This document shows positions 43,823 to 52,698 of a stretch of DNA of 64,000 bases, one piece after another. A program made the translations under genes and the position numbers. The notes below the pieces were generated by a model. It saw only the letters and a program-made list of their open reading frames with translations. It ran no database searches and was not told where the DNA came from. Where the stretch lies: NCBI GenBank assembly GCA_949840935.1, contig CATKXX010000009.1, positions 22,784-86,783 on the forward strand. The letters are read 5' to 3'. The stretch is from an uncultured Acetatifactor sp. GTDB taxonomy: Bacteria > Bacillota > Clostridia > Lachnospirales > Lachnospiraceae. Each line of letters begins with the position of its first letter. The first letter of the stretch is position 1.

Positions 43823-43851
43823 AATATACCATCTTGGCTCCTGTTCGTCAA
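43823..43851 (-). promoter_or_regulatory. Promoter of the CNNM/CBS-domain gene
   Basis: Minus-strand TTGACG (43846-43851) and TATATT (43823-43828) with a 17-base spacer and TGG extended -10, 46 bases before the ATG. Confidence 0.7.
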
Positions 43852-43870
43852 GAACTGCGTGACTACACCG

Positions 43871-44212
43871 TTATGTATCCAGTTCCAGACTGATCATCAG
43901 GGCTCTGTCCACCTTTTTCATGATTTCCCCGTCCAGGTGGCAGACCTTATCCTTCAGCCGCTTCTTATCTATGGTCCTGAGCTGCTCTAAGAGCACTACG
44001 GAATCCTTATCCATATCGTAAAGGGAAGCGTTCAGCTCTATGTGTGTGGGAAGCTTCGCCTTATTCATCTTAGAAGTGATCGCGGCACAGATAATCGTGG
44101 GGCTGTGCTTGTTTCCCACATCATTCTGGACGATCAGCACCGGCCTGATCCCTCCCTGCTCAGACCCCACCACCGGCCTTAAATCTGCATAATATACATC
44201 TCCTCTTCTCAT
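43871..44212 (-). CDS. mazF: MazF/PemK-type endoribonuclease toxin
   Basis: A 113-residue mRNA interferase. [31 protein letters not shown] is the classic MazF/NdoA start, and it is followed by [22 protein letters not shown] and [16 protein letters not shown], which contains the catalytic arginine and threonine region. In B. subtilis the gene order is alr, antitoxin ndoAI, ndoA. Here alr is followed by mazF after 70 bases, with no room for an antitoxin gene. The antitoxin must be elsewhere or absent. GGAGG precedes the ATG. Confidence 0.93.
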   Translation of the reverse strand: MRRGDVYYADLRPVVGSEQGGIRPVLIVQNDVGNKHSPTIICAAITSKMNKAKLPTHIELNASLYDMDKDSVVLLEQLRTIDKKRLKDKVCHLDGEIMKKVDRALMISLELDT

Positions 44213-44282
44213 AATGCCTCCATCTTTATATACACTGATGTATTTTCATCTATGTATGGTAGTATAGACACTTTTGGGGAGG

Positions 44283-45473
44283 CTATTCATTCCCGCCGCA
44301 GTAATCAAACAGCTCTCCATCCCTTCGATAGAGTCTGGGGATGCGCTTTCCGATATCGCAGACCAGCTCGTAATGGAACCTGCCTGACATTTCCCCCAGC
44401 TGCTCCGCGCTGATCCGTTCTCCTCCGTCCTCGCCCAGGAGAACCACCCTGTCACCCTCCTTCGCCTGGGGGATGCTGCTCACATCCACCATAAACTGAT
44501 CCATGCATACCCTTCCCAGGATGGGAGCCCTCTTTCCGTGGAGCAGCACACAGCCCCTGTTCGAGAGGCTTCTGGGATAACCGTCCCCATACCCTATGGG
44601 CACTGTGGCAATGCGCATATCCTCCTGTGCGGTAAAGGTGCCGCCATAGCTCACGGACTGTCCCCTGGGCAGGGTTTTCACGCTGACCAGATGGCTGTAC
44701 AGCGACAGCGCCGGCTTTAACGGCACTGTCTCCCGGCTGACCTCCGCGGAAGGATAGAGGCCGTACAGGGTAATCCCTGCCCGCACCACATCCATATTCG
44801 CCTGGGGCATTTCCAGGATCCCTGCACTGTTGGAACAATGCTTCACCGGGATCTCAAGCCCGAGCCGTTCCTGCAGCAGGCGCAGAAAGCCCTGAAAGAT
44901 TTCCAGCTGTGCTGTGGCGCCGGACTTGTCATACTCATCCGCCCTGGCGAAGTGGGTAAAAATCCCCTCTATTATAATCCCTTCCCGCCCTGTCAGGGCT
45001 TCCACAAAGCGAAGCCCTTCCTCGTCGGGAGTGATGCCGATGCGGTTCATCCCGGTATCCACCTTCACATGTACCCGTATGGGCTTTCCTGCTTTCCCTG
45101 CCGCTTTCTCCAACAGTGGGATGGTATCCATGCGGAATACCGCCGGCCTCAGCTCCTCCTCCGCAAGCTGTTCATAACAATAGGGGAAGGTATAACCCAG
45201 TATCAGAATCGGCTTCCTGATACCCGCCCGGCGCAGGGTGTGCGCCTCCTCGGGGGTCGCCACCGCAAAGCCAAAGACAAAGTCAAGAGGCTCCAGCGCC
45301 TCCGCAATGGGTACGCTTCCATGTCCGTAGCCGTCCGTCTTGACCACCCCGATCATTTTTGTCCCTGGGGCAAGCCTCTGCTTCATGCCCTGCATATTAG
45401 AGAGGATGGCGTCCAGGTCTACCTCCGCATATCCTCTCTGGTAACGCTCCAGATTATCTTCCAGTCTGATCAT
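44283..45473 (-). CDS. alr: Alanine racemase
   Basis: A 396-residue PLP enzyme making D-alanine for peptidoglycan. The lysine that holds PLP lies in MIGVVKTDGYGHG, and the dimer-partner tyrosine region reads GRVCMDQFMVD. The PLP-stabilising HCSNSAGIL and the substrate loop SVSYGGTFTA match the family. Length is standard. It lies 28 bases after nnrD and before mazF, an arrangement common in Firmicutes. The ATG at 45473 is the natural start. Confidence 0.96.
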   Translation of the reverse strand: MIRLEDNLERYQRGYAEVDLDAILSNMQGMKQRLAPGTKMIGVVKTDGYGHGSVPIAEALEPLDFVFGFAVATPEEAHTLRRAGIRKPILILGYTFPYCYEQLAEEELRPAVFRMDTIPLLEKAAGKAGKPIRVHVKVDTGMNRIGITPDEEGLRFVEALTGREGIIIEGIFTHFARADEYDKSGATAQLEIFQGFLRLLQERLGLEIPVKHCSNSAGILEMPQANMDVVRAGITLYGLYPSAEVSRETVPLKPALSLYSHLVSVKTLPRGQSVSYGGTFTAQEDMRIATVPIGYGDGYPRSLSNRGCVLLHGKRAPILGRVCMDQFMVDVSSIPQAKEGDRVVLLGEDGGERISAEQLGEMSGRFHYELVCDIGKRIPRLYRRDGELFDYCGGNE

Positions 45474-45501
45474 CTTATTTCTGCCTTTCCGTAATTTTCT
45501 G

Positions 45502-46977
45502 TCAGTGCACTAGAGCCTCCACGATGTCTCCCGCCATGCAGCCCCTTTCACCCTTTCCTGACGCTGCCGCGTCCCCGGCCCTTCCATGGATGTAGACCGC
45601 CAGGGCTGCCGCCATAAAGGCATCCTCCATCTGTGCCAGCAGCGCTCCCGTGATCCCGGACAATACGTCCCCGCTTCCCGCCGTGGCCATGCCGCTGTTC
45701 CCGCAGAGATTCAGGTAGGCGGATCCTCTTTCCCGGCACACAAAGGTTCTGGCATCCTTCGCTGTGACAATGACATGGTACTTTTCTGCCAGCCCCGTCC
45801 CGTATTCTCTGAGAGACTGCTTCAGCTCCTGTACGGGCACCCCCGTCAATCGGGAAAGCTCCCCTACATGGGGAGTCAGCACCACCTGACGTCCCGCCTC
45901 CCCCTGTTCCGTGAGCAGCTGCTGCAGCTCACTGCTCTCCGACAGGAGATTCAGCCCGTCCGCGTCTATGACCAGCGGTTTCTTCCCGTATCTGAGGGCC
46001 TGGCGCAGGGTGTTCAGGGCTGACTGGCTTCTTCCGATCCCCGGCCCGATGACCGTTACATCCGCCCATTCCAGTCCCTCCGCCAGCTCCCACTGTGTCC
46101 CAAAAAGCGCTTCCGGGACTGCGGTCTGAAGGATTGCCCTGTTTTCCTCCGGCGTAATGACCTTTACCATGCCTGCTCCGGCGCGGTATGCGGCCCGGGC
46201 TGCCAGTACCGCGGCCCCCGCCATATTTACGCTGCCGGCCACCAGCAGTACCTTTCCGAAAGTGCCTTTATTGCCGTCGGCGGCCCGGGCCGGCAGGAGC
46301 ATTTCCGGCTCCCCGTCAAAGGTAAACGTCCCCGGCTCCCTTCCGTAAAAGCTCTTTTCCGTGATGCCAATGTCCGCCGTAACAATCTCCCCTGCCCGTT
46401 CACAGCCGGGATAGAGGCCAAGGCCCCGTTTCAGAAAGCCGAAGGTAATGGTTGCATCCGCCCATATGGCCGTACCCCAGATCCGCCCACTGTCAGAATC
46501 AACGCCGCTGGGGACATCCAGCGCAAGCCGGAAGCCCCTTATTTCGCCAAATTCCGCAACAGCCCGGGCATACTCCCCTGTGATTTCCCTGGAAAGCCCC
46601 ACTCCAAAGAGTGCATCCACCACTATAGTATATTCCGTTTTCCGGGGAGTGCTACTAAATTCCACCGGATACTGCTCCAAAATATGTCTCTGGGATTTCC
46701 ACTGTGCCGACGCCTTCTCCGGATCTCCCACACACCAGACCTCCGCCTGCCAGCCTTTTTCTGTCAACAGCCTCGCCAGGGCAAGGCCGTCGCCGCCGTT
46801 ATTTCCCACACCGGCAAGGATCAGGGCGCTCCCTCTCTCCCAGCGCCGCAGGATATACTCCCTGGCCGCCAGTGCGGCTCGTTCCATAAGCACCATGCCC
46901 GGAATCCCGATCCTCTCCGTTGTGTTGCTGTCATACTCTTTCATTTCCTCCGCAGTGACAAGGTAGCGAAGTTTCAT
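45502..46977 (-). CDS. nnrD: Bifunctional NAD(P)HX epimerase / ADP-dependent NAD(P)HX dehydratase
   Basis: A 491-residue two-domain repair enzyme. The N-terminal NnrE (YjeF_N) part has SALILAGVGNNGGDGLALARLL and VVDALFGVGLSREITG, and catalyses epimerisation of damaged hydrated NAD(P)H. The C-terminal ribokinase-like NnrD part has GNKGTFGKVLLVAGSVNMAGAAVLAARAAYRAGAGMV, VIGPGIGRS and NSGMATAGSGDVLSGITGALLAQ, and dehydrates the S form with ADP. I chose the ATG at 46977 (MKLRYLVTAEEM) because GGAGA precedes it and the family starts there. It is upstream of alr. Confidence 0.93.
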   Translation of the reverse strand: MKLRYLVTAEEMKEYDSNTTERIGIPGMVLMERAALAAREYILRRWERGSALILAGVGNNGGDGLALARLLTEKGWQAEVWCVGDPEKASAQWKSQRHILEQYPVEFSSTPRKTEYTIVVDALFGVGLSREITGEYARAVAEFGEIRGFRLALDVPSGVDSDSGRIWGTAIWADATITFGFLKRGLGLYPGCERAGEIVTADIGITEKSFYGREPGTFTFDGEPEMLLPARAADGNKGTFGKVLLVAGSVNMAGAAVLAARAAYRAGAGMVKVITPEENRAILQTAVPEALFGTQWELAEGLEWADVTVIGPGIGRSQSALNTLRQALRYGKKPLVIDADGLNLLSESSELQQLLTEQGEAGRQVVLTPHVGELSRLTGVPVQELKQSLREYGTGLAEKYHVIVTAKDARTFVCRERGSAYLNLCGNSGMATAGSGDVLSGITGALLAQMEDAFMAAALAVYIHGRAGDAAASGKGERGCMAGDIVEALVH

Positions 46978-47076
46978 TGTAGTCTCCATTCTCATAAATA
47001 CTGCCTTTCCCAGTGTACGCCTTTTTCCCTGAAACATCAACAACAGAATCGTGTGCCGCAGGACGTACATTCAAAT

Positions 47077-47110
47077 GAGCCGTGAATGCCTCCTGCGGCA
47101 TTCACGGCTC
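47077..47110 (-). terminator. Terminator-like hairpin after the coiled-coil gene
   Basis: A perfect 13-base-pair stem (GAGCCGTGAATGC and its complement) with an eight-base loop, followed on minus by ATTTGAAT. It lies 42 bases after the stop at 47152. Confidence 0.75.
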
Positions 47111-47151
47111 CACCCTTACCATCATTCCGCCCATACGTTTCCGGGCCTGTC

Positions 47152-47844
47152 TCACTGCGGGGAACTGCCATCCTCCTTCTGCTCCTGCTTCTCCGGGGCA
47201 GCCGCCTTCGACATAACGGGATGCTGCTCCCCGGGATCGTACTCCAGGTCAAACATATCCATAACATCCGCGCCAAAGAGGTCGTTCATGTAGGAATACA
47301 TCGCATGATTCTTCTGCTCCAGCTGCTGCTTTTTGATCAGGCGCTTTTTCAATTCAATACGGATTTTCGTCACCCATCTGGCAATCTCCTGAATCTGTTC
47401 CGTATTATCCTGCATATCGGCATAACAGAATTCCATGGTGGCCAGCATCAGCTGGATATTGAGCTGATCAATCTGCCTTGGGAGATCCAGAAGCTCATCC
47501 TCATATTCCTCCAGCTTCTCGTTGCTCTCCTCAATCTGCTGCTTGTGCTGCTCAATCTTCCTGGTCTGAGCTCCGGTGGGATGATCGCCTGCCGCGTCCA
47601 CCATGGTAACGATCTCGCCCATCAGCTTCTTTTTCAGCTTCTTAAGTTCCTTTTTCTCCGTGTTCAGCTTACCCTGGCGTTTCAGCAGAGCATTCATCTG
47701 CTCCTCAATGTCCCTGACTGCCTTCCGTTCTTCCTCGTCCAGCAAATGATACCATTTATTGTCCAGAGTCAATATGGGTATATTCTTCCCCTGAAGCGCC
47801 GCAGCAAAAAGCTCCTGTTTCCCCTTATCAATATTACGCTTCAT
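47152..47844 (-). CDS. Coiled-coil protein of unknown function cotranscribed with rex
   Basis: A 230-residue protein dominated by heptad-rich helices (EEQMNALLKRQGKLNTEKKELKKLKKKLMGEI and IEQHKQQIEESNEKLEEYEDELLDLPRQI). No membrane segment, signal or enzyme motif. The start is ATG 47844 with AGGAGGTG directly upstream; a GTG in the ribosome site gives a two-residue extension that I reject. It follows rex by 12 bases, so it is likely in the same transcript and redox-controlled. I do not recognise the family. Confidence 0.75.
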   Translation of the reverse strand: MKRNIDKGKQELFAAALQGKNIPILTLDNKWYHLLDEEERKAVRDIEEQMNALLKRQGKLNTEKKELKKLKKKLMGEIVTMVDAAGDHPTGAQTRKIEQHKQQIEESNEKLEEYEDELLDLPRQIDQLNIQLMLATMEFCYADMQDNTEQIQEIARWVTKIRIELKKRLIKKQQLEQKNHAMYSYMNDLFGADVMDMFDLEYDPGEQHPVMSKAAAPEKQEQKEDGSSPQ

Positions 47845-47856
47845 AGACACCTCCTG

Positions 47857-48516
47857 TCAGGCCGTCTCAGAATCCCTCTCATTTTCCTTCATGTAGCGGC
47901 TGGTATTATAGGAAAGCTTCATCAGGCTGTCGGAAAGATGGACATTTTCCACCTGGACTCCCTCCGGTACATTGAGATCCACATGTGCAAAATTCCAGAT
48001 AGCGCGGACGCCGTTCTTCACCAGCCTCCCGGCCACCTCCACAGCTCCCGTCTTGGGGATGGTCAGCACGGCAATATCGATATCGTTGTCCTGTAAGAAT
48101 TGCTCCAGCTCCTCCATGGGCATGATCCTGACGCCCCTTACCTCCCTTCCCGCCAGCTGCGGGTTGGTATCAAACATCCCCTTGAATATAAAGCCTCTTC
48201 TCTCAAAATTAATATAATTTCCCAGGGCCCGCCCCAGGTTTCCCGCTCCGATGATTATGAAATTGTGCCGGCGGTCCAGGCCCAGGATCCTGCCAATCTC
48301 ATGATACAGGTATTCCACATTGTATCCGTAGCCCTGTTGCCCAAAGCCTCCGAAATTATTAAAATCCTGCCGTATCTGGGATGCAGTCACCTTCATCAGC
48401 TCGCTCAGCTCCTGTGACGAAATCCTTTCGATCCCCTCATCCTTCAGCTCGCCAAGATACCGGAGATACCTTGGCAGGCGGCCTATGACTGCCTGCGATA
48501 TTTCCTTTTCTTCCAA
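47857..48516 (-). CDS. rex: Redox-sensing transcriptional repressor Rex
   Basis: A 219-residue regulator with an N-terminal winged helix (VIGRLPRYLRYLGEL, then SSQELSELMKVTASQIRQDFNNFGGFGQQGYGYNV) and a C-terminal Rossmann domain (IIIGAGNLGRALGNYINF) that binds NADH. Rex represses fermentation genes until the NADH/NAD ratio rises. I chose a TTG start at 48516, with GGAGGG at good spacing, over the TTG five codons upstream that overlaps the ribosome site. A Rex-like operator overlaps its own promoter, so autoregulation is likely. Confidence 0.94.
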   Translation of the reverse strand: MEEKEISQAVIGRLPRYLRYLGELKDEGIERISSQELSELMKVTASQIRQDFNNFGGFGQQGYGYNVEYLYHEIGRILGLDRRHNFIIIGAGNLGRALGNYINFERRGFIFKGMFDTNPQLAGREVRGVRIMPMEELEQFLQDNDIDIAVLTIPKTGAVEVAGRLVKNGVRAIWNFAHVDLNVPEGVQVENVHLSDSLMKLSYNTSRYMKENERDSETA

Positions 48517-48603
48517 GAGTATTCCCTCCAAAAATTTACATGCAGGCCCCTGTGCCGATCACACCCTGCGCCTGCAAAAGAAACAAATTATATAATCTAC
48601 TTT

Positions 48604-48632
48604 ATGATATCACCGTGTTAAAAGTTTGTCAA
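48604..48632 (-). promoter_or_regulatory. rex promoter with overlapping Rex-like operator
   Basis: Minus-strand TTGACA (48627-48632) and TATCAT (48604-48609) with 17-base spacing. The 18 bases 48615-48632 match the Rex consensus TTGTTAA-N4-TTAACAA at 11 of 14 fixed positions (TTG, AA and TTAACA kept). Confidence 0.6.
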
Positions 48633-48636
48633 TGAA

Positions 48637-48665
48637 TTGACAGGATATTTTGAATAAAGTAAACT
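48637..48665 (+). promoter_or_regulatory. Promoter of the ABC-F gene
   Basis: Plus-strand TTGACA (48637-48642) and TAAACT (48660-48665) with a 17-base spacer, 42 bases before the ABC-F ATG. It is divergent from and close to the rex promoter, so a Rex-bound repressor might also touch it. Confidence 0.55.
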
Positions 48666-48706
48666 ATAAATGTTGCATTTTAAACTTATTTTCAGAGGAT
48701 AAGAAA

Positions 48707-50626
48707 ATGATACTTTCATGCCATAACATCTGTAAAGCCTTCAGTGAAAAAAAGGTGCTGGAGAACATCAGCTTCCATATCGAGGATTGCGAGAAAGCCG
48801 CTGTTGTGGGGATTAACGGGGCCGGGAAAACCACCCTGCTGCGCATCATCATGGGCGAGCTGCAGGCTGACGAGGGCTCCGTCACACTCGCAAAGGACAA
48901 GACCATGGGGTACCTGGCCCAGAACGGGGCCGTGGACACCTCAAACACCATTTATGACGAGCTTCTCAGTGTGAAGCAGGATCTCATAGACCTGGAACGG
49001 AAGCTTCGTGAATGCGAGCTCGCCATGCAGTCCAAGGAGGGCGCAGGACTGGAAGCCCTGATGAATCAATATACCAGGCTCACTCACACATTCGAGGCGG
49101 GGGACGGATATGCGTACAAAAGCGAGCTCACAGGCGTACTCAAAGGGCTGGGGTTCACGGAGGAGGAATTTTCCAGATCCGTGGCCACTCTCTCCGGGGG
49201 ACAGAAGACCCGGGTAGCCCTGGGGAAGCTGCTGCTGCAGAAACCCGACCTCATCATCTTAGACGAGCCCACCAACCACCTGGACATGAATTCCATCGCA
49301 TGGCTTGAGAGCTACCTGATCAACTACAGGGGCGCTGTGATCATCGTCTCCCATGACCGCTATTTCCTGGACAGAATCGCCGTAAAAGTCATAGAGATCG
49401 ACCAGACCAAAGCTACCACCTTTACAGGTAATTACTCCGATTACGCCGTGAAGAAGGAACAGCTCCGGGCTGCCGCCATGAACGCCTATTTAAACCAGCA
49501 GCGGGAAATCAAGCATCAGGAGGAAGTGATCGAAAAGCTGAGATCCTTCAACCGGGAAAAGTCCATAAGACGCGCAGAAAGCCGCGAGAAAATGCTGGAT
49601 AAGCTTGATGTGCTGGAAAAGCCCACAGAGGCGCGGGCCGACATGCGGCTGAAGCTGACCCCCAGGATTACCAGCGGAAACGATGTCCTGACAGTGGAGG
49701 GGCTGAGTAAGGCTTACGGTTCCCAGATCCTGTTCCAGGATGTAAGCTTCGAGTTAAAACGCGGCGAACACGTGGCCATCATCGGCGATAACGGCACGGG
49801 CAAGACGACTCTGTTAAAACTGTTAAACCGGCTCGTTCCCGCGGACAGCGGCCTGTTCCGCCTGGGTACAAAGGTGGAGATCGGCTACTACGATCAGGAG
49901 CACCATGTGCTGCACGGTGAAAAGACGCTCTTTGAAGAAATATCCGACGATTACCCTTCCCTCACCAACACGGAAATACGGAACACGCTGGCCGCATTCC
50001 TCTATACCGGGGACGATGTGTTCAAGAAGATTGACGATCTGAGCGGCGGTGAGCGCGGGCGGGTAGCCCTGGCAAAGCTGATGCTCAGTAACGCCAACTT
50101 CCTGATCCTGGACGAGCCTACCAACCATCTGGACATCCTTTCCAAGGAAATCCTGGAGGATGCGCTGAACCGCTACGAGGGCACAGTCCTGTATGTATCC
50201 CATGACCGGTATTTTATCAACAGGACGGCACACCGCATACTGGAGCTCACAGCCCATACCTTTGTAAATTATATCGGTAATTATGATTATTATCTGGAAA
50301 AGCATGATGCCGTCACGGCTTCCCTGATGCGGTCTTCTTCTCCTGAACCGTCCCCTTCCCCATTACAGAAGGAATCGGAGGTAAAACAGGACTGGAAGAC
50401 CCAGAAGGAGGAACAGGCAAGACTTCGCAAAAGGGAAAACGACCTGCGAAGATGTGAGGACAAAATTGCCGCCCTGGAGACGCGCAATACAGAGCTGGAA
50501 CAGGAAATGTCCGACCCCGTCACCGCCACTCAGTCCGTAAGGCTTCAGGAGCTGGCGTCAGAAATGGAAAGGAATCATGCGGAGCTGGAGAAGCTGTATG
50601 AGGAGTGGAGTGAATTAGCGGAATAA
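48707..50626 (+). CDS. ABC-F family ATPase
   Basis: A 639-residue protein with two ATP-binding cassettes and no membrane segments. Walker A motifs are GINGAGKTTLLRIIMGEL and GDNGTGKTTLLKLLNRL. Signature and Walker B motifs are LSGGQKTRVALGKLLLQKPDLIILDEPTNHLD and LSGGERGRVALAKLMLSNANFLILDEPTNHLD. A linker of about 80 residues (QQREIKHQEEVIEKLRSFNREKSIRRAESREKM) is the P-site tRNA interaction motif type. A C-terminal coiled coil follows. Such proteins act on the ribosome, some giving antibiotic resistance; this one looks like the housekeeping YdiF/Uup type. AGAGGA precedes the ATG. Confidence 0.94.
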   Translation: MILSCHNICKAFSEKKVLENISFHIEDCEKAAVVGINGAGKTTLLRIIMGELQADEGSVTLAKDKTMGYLAQNGAVDTSNTIYDELLSVKQDLIDLERKLRECELAMQSKEGAGLEALMNQYTRLTHTFEAGDGYAYKSELTGVLKGLGFTEEEFSRSVATLSGGQKTRVALGKLLLQKPDLIILDEPTNHLDMNSIAWLESYLINYRGAVIIVSHDRYFLDRIAVKVIEIDQTKATTFTGNYSDYAVKKEQLRAAAMNAYLNQQREIKHQEEVIEKLRSFNREKSIRRAESREKMLDKLDVLEKPTEARADMRLKLTPRITSGNDVLTVEGLSKAYGSQILFQDVSFELKRGEHVAIIGDNGTGKTTLLKLLNRLVPADSGLFRLGTKVEIGYYDQEHHVLHGEKTLFEEISDDYPSLTNTEIRNTLAAFLYTGDDVFKKIDDLSGGERGRVALAKLMLSNANFLILDEPTNHLDILSKEILEDALNRYEGTVLYVSHDRYFINRTAHRILELTAHTFVNYIGNYDYYLEKHDAVTASLMRSSSPEPSPSPLQKESEVKQDWKTQKEEQARLRKRENDLRRCEDKIAALETRNTELEQEMSDPVTATQSVRLQELASEMERNHAELEKLYEEWSELAE

Positions 50627-50633
50627 AGAAAGT

Positions 50634-50669
50634 AATCCCCGCTGCCTGCAGCACGGCAGCGGGGATTTT
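50634..50669. terminator. Bidirectional terminator between ABC-F and icd
   Basis: A 13-base-pair stem AATCCCCGCTGCC/GGCAGCGGGGATT with an eight-base loop. Plus reads into TTTTAA; the minus side is A/T-poor, so it mainly ends the ABC-F transcript but may also stop icd. Confidence 0.8.
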
Positions 50670-50676
50670 AACCGTT

Positions 50677-51882
50677 TCAGACGCGTTCCAGAGTCTGACG
50701 GATGGCTTTGATGAAGTCAAGGCTGTTTAATATGGTGGGGTTTTCGCAGGTGGAGATCAGGGAGAGGCTTTTGGTCATTTTCCCTTCTTCCACGGTCTGG
50801 ATGCAGGCTCTGTCCAGCCTGTCCGCGAAATCCTGCAGCTCTTTATTGCCGTCCAGCTCCCCTCTCTTTCTCAGCGCCCCCGTCCATGCAAAGATGGTGG
50901 CGATGGAATTGGTGGAAGTCTCCTCCCCCTTCAGGTGCTTATAGTAATGGCGCTGCACCGTACCATGGGCAGCCTCGTACTCGTAAGCCCCGCTGGGGGA
51001 TACCAGCACGGAGGTCATCATAGACAGATCGCCGTAGGCTGTGGCCACCATGTCGGACATCACATCCCCGTCATAATTCTTGCAGGCCCAGATAAAGCCG
51101 CCCTCGGAGCGGATCACACGGGCCACCGCATCGTCGATCAGAGTGTAGAAATACTCTATGCCAAGCTCCTCAAACTTCGCTTTGTATTCGTTGTCGTAAA
51201 TCTCCTGGAAAATGTCCTTAAAGGTGTGGTCATACTTCTTGGAGATGGTATCCTTGGTGGAGAACCACAGATCCTGCTTCGTGTCCACAGCATAGGCAAA
51301 GCACGCCCTGGCGAAACTGGAAATGGACTTTTCCGTGTTGTGGATACCCTGAAGGATTCCCGCGCCGTCGAATTCATGGATCAGCTCCCTGGTCTGGGTG
51401 CCGTCCGCCGCGGTAAACACCAGCTCCGCCTTTCCCGCCCCGGGAACCTTTATCTCCGTATTTTTATATACATCCCCGTAAGCATGACGGGCGATGGTGA
51501 TGGGCTTCGTCCAGTTCTTAACGTAGGGGACAATGCCCTTAACCAGAATGGGCGCGCGAAACACTGTGCCGTCCAGGATGGCGCGGATGGTGCCGTTGGG
51601 GCTCTTCCACATTTCCTTTAAGTCGTACTCCTTCATTCTGGCGCCGTTGGGAGTGATGGTTGCACATTTTACTGCCACACCGTATTTCAGGGTCGCATTG
51701 GCGGAATCCACTGTGACCTGGTCGTTGGTCTCATTCCTGTGCTCCAGGCCCAGGTCGTAATATTCCGTCTTTAAGTCTATATAGGGAAGCAGAAGCTCAT
51801 CCTTGATCATCTGCCAGAGGATCCTGGTCATCTCGTCTCCGTCCATCTCTACCAGGGGGGTTGTCATCTTGATCTTTTCCAT
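50677..51882 (-). CDS. icd: NADP-dependent isocitrate dehydrogenase (type II)
   Basis: A 401-residue oxidative decarboxylase forming 2-oxoglutarate for glutamate synthesis. It belongs to the eukaryote-like IDH type: [18 protein letters not shown], then [24 protein letters not shown] and [30 protein letters not shown]. The active-site segments [10 protein letters not shown] and [23 protein letters not shown] are intact. The ATG at 51882 lies seven bases after AGGAGG. It is the last gene of an operon with a GntR regulator and a citrate-synthase-like enzyme. No aconitase is in the window. Confidence 0.96.
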   Translation of the reverse strand: MEKIKMTTPLVEMDGDEMTRILWQMIKDELLLPYIDLKTEYYDLGLEHRNETNDQVTVDSANATLKYGVAVKCATITPNGARMKEYDLKEMWKSPNGTIRAILDGTVFRAPILVKGIVPYVKNWTKPITIARHAYGDVYKNTEIKVPGAGKAELVFTAADGTQTRELIHEFDGAGILQGIHNTEKSISSFARACFAYAVDTKQDLWFSTKDTISKKYDHTFKDIFQEIYDNEYKAKFEELGIEYFYTLIDDAVARVIRSEGGFIWACKNYDGDVMSDMVATAYGDLSMMTSVLVSPSGAYEYEAAHGTVQRHYYKHLKGEETSTNSIATIFAWTGALRKRGELDGNKELQDFADRLDRACIQTVEEGKMTKSLSLISTCENPTILNSLDFIKAIRQTLERV

Positions 51883-51969
51883 TTCCATACCTCCTTGCGT
51901 GCTTTCACACTCATATCTTTTCTATTTGCCTGACCCATTTCCTGGGGGAAACAGATCCTGGCAGCAGTT

Positions 51970-52677
51970 TCATGTTTGTGTTTCATGGTTTTCATAGGCT
52001 TCATGAAGCCCCTTCTGCACCATATTGTTGTAAGCGTTTATCATGTGCTGATGGGCAAGCTTCTCCGCCAGATCCGCATCCTTTGCCTTGATTGCCTCCA
52101 TGATCTGCTTATGCTCCTCATTGGATTTCGGGCCCCTGTTCACATTGGACAGGGTCTTCTTCCTGACTCTCAGCACATACTGGTGGAAATCCTTCAGCTG
52201 ATGCTCCAGCATTTTACTGTCACAGGCTTCGTATAAGATATCATGGAAACGGTTATCCAGCTCCGCCAGCTGCTCCAGGTGGCCTTTCTTAGCATGGAAT
52301 TCCGCCAGATATACATTTTCTTCCATCTCGTCCATCTGCTCCGGAGTTATATGCTCCGTCGCCCACCGGGCGCAAAGCCCCTCCAGAAGCGAGCGGATCA
52401 TATAGATATCTTTCACATCCTTCTCCGTGATCCCGGTTACGTAGGCCCCCTTATTCGGGATGATCTGGATCAGCCCCTCCAGCTCCAGCTGCCGGAAGGC
52501 CTCCCGCACCGGAGTGCGGCTGACGCCCAGCTCCTCTCCTATGGCCACCTCCTTGAGCTCCTCGTGTTCCTCATACTTGCCGCTTAAAATATCCTCTCTC
52601 AGCTTGTGGAACACGCGCCCCCGCAGGGAGTACTTATCTGTGACCTCCTGCTTTACATCATAATTTCCCATTTCCAT
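51970..52677 (-). CDS. GntR/FadR-type transcriptional regulator
   Basis: A 235-residue regulator. The N-terminal GntR winged helix reads RVFHKLREDILSGKYEEHEELKEVAIGEELGVSRTPVREAFRQLELEGLI, and the C-terminal all-helical FCD ligand domain contains ELDNRFHDILYEACDSKMLEHQL, whose conserved histidines usually bind a metal and an organic acid. It sits between the citrate-synthase-like gene and icd. A GntR-type palindrome overlaps the operon promoter at 54242-54283, so it likely senses a tricarboxylate. Start is ATG 52677 or the ATG two codons later. Confidence 0.92.
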   Translation of the reverse strand: MEMGNYDVKQEVTDKYSLRGRVFHKLREDILSGKYEEHEELKEVAIGEELGVSRTPVREAFRQLELEGLIQIIPNKGAYVTGITEKDVKDIYMIRSLLEGLCARWATEHITPEQMDEMEENVYLAEFHAKKGHLEQLAELDNRFHDILYEACDSKMLEHQLKDFHQYVLRVRKKTLSNVNRGPKSNEEHKQIMEAIKAKDADLAEKLAHQHMINAYNNMVQKGLHEAYENHETQT

Positions 52678-52698
52678 GCCTTTCCTGACTTTTAATCT

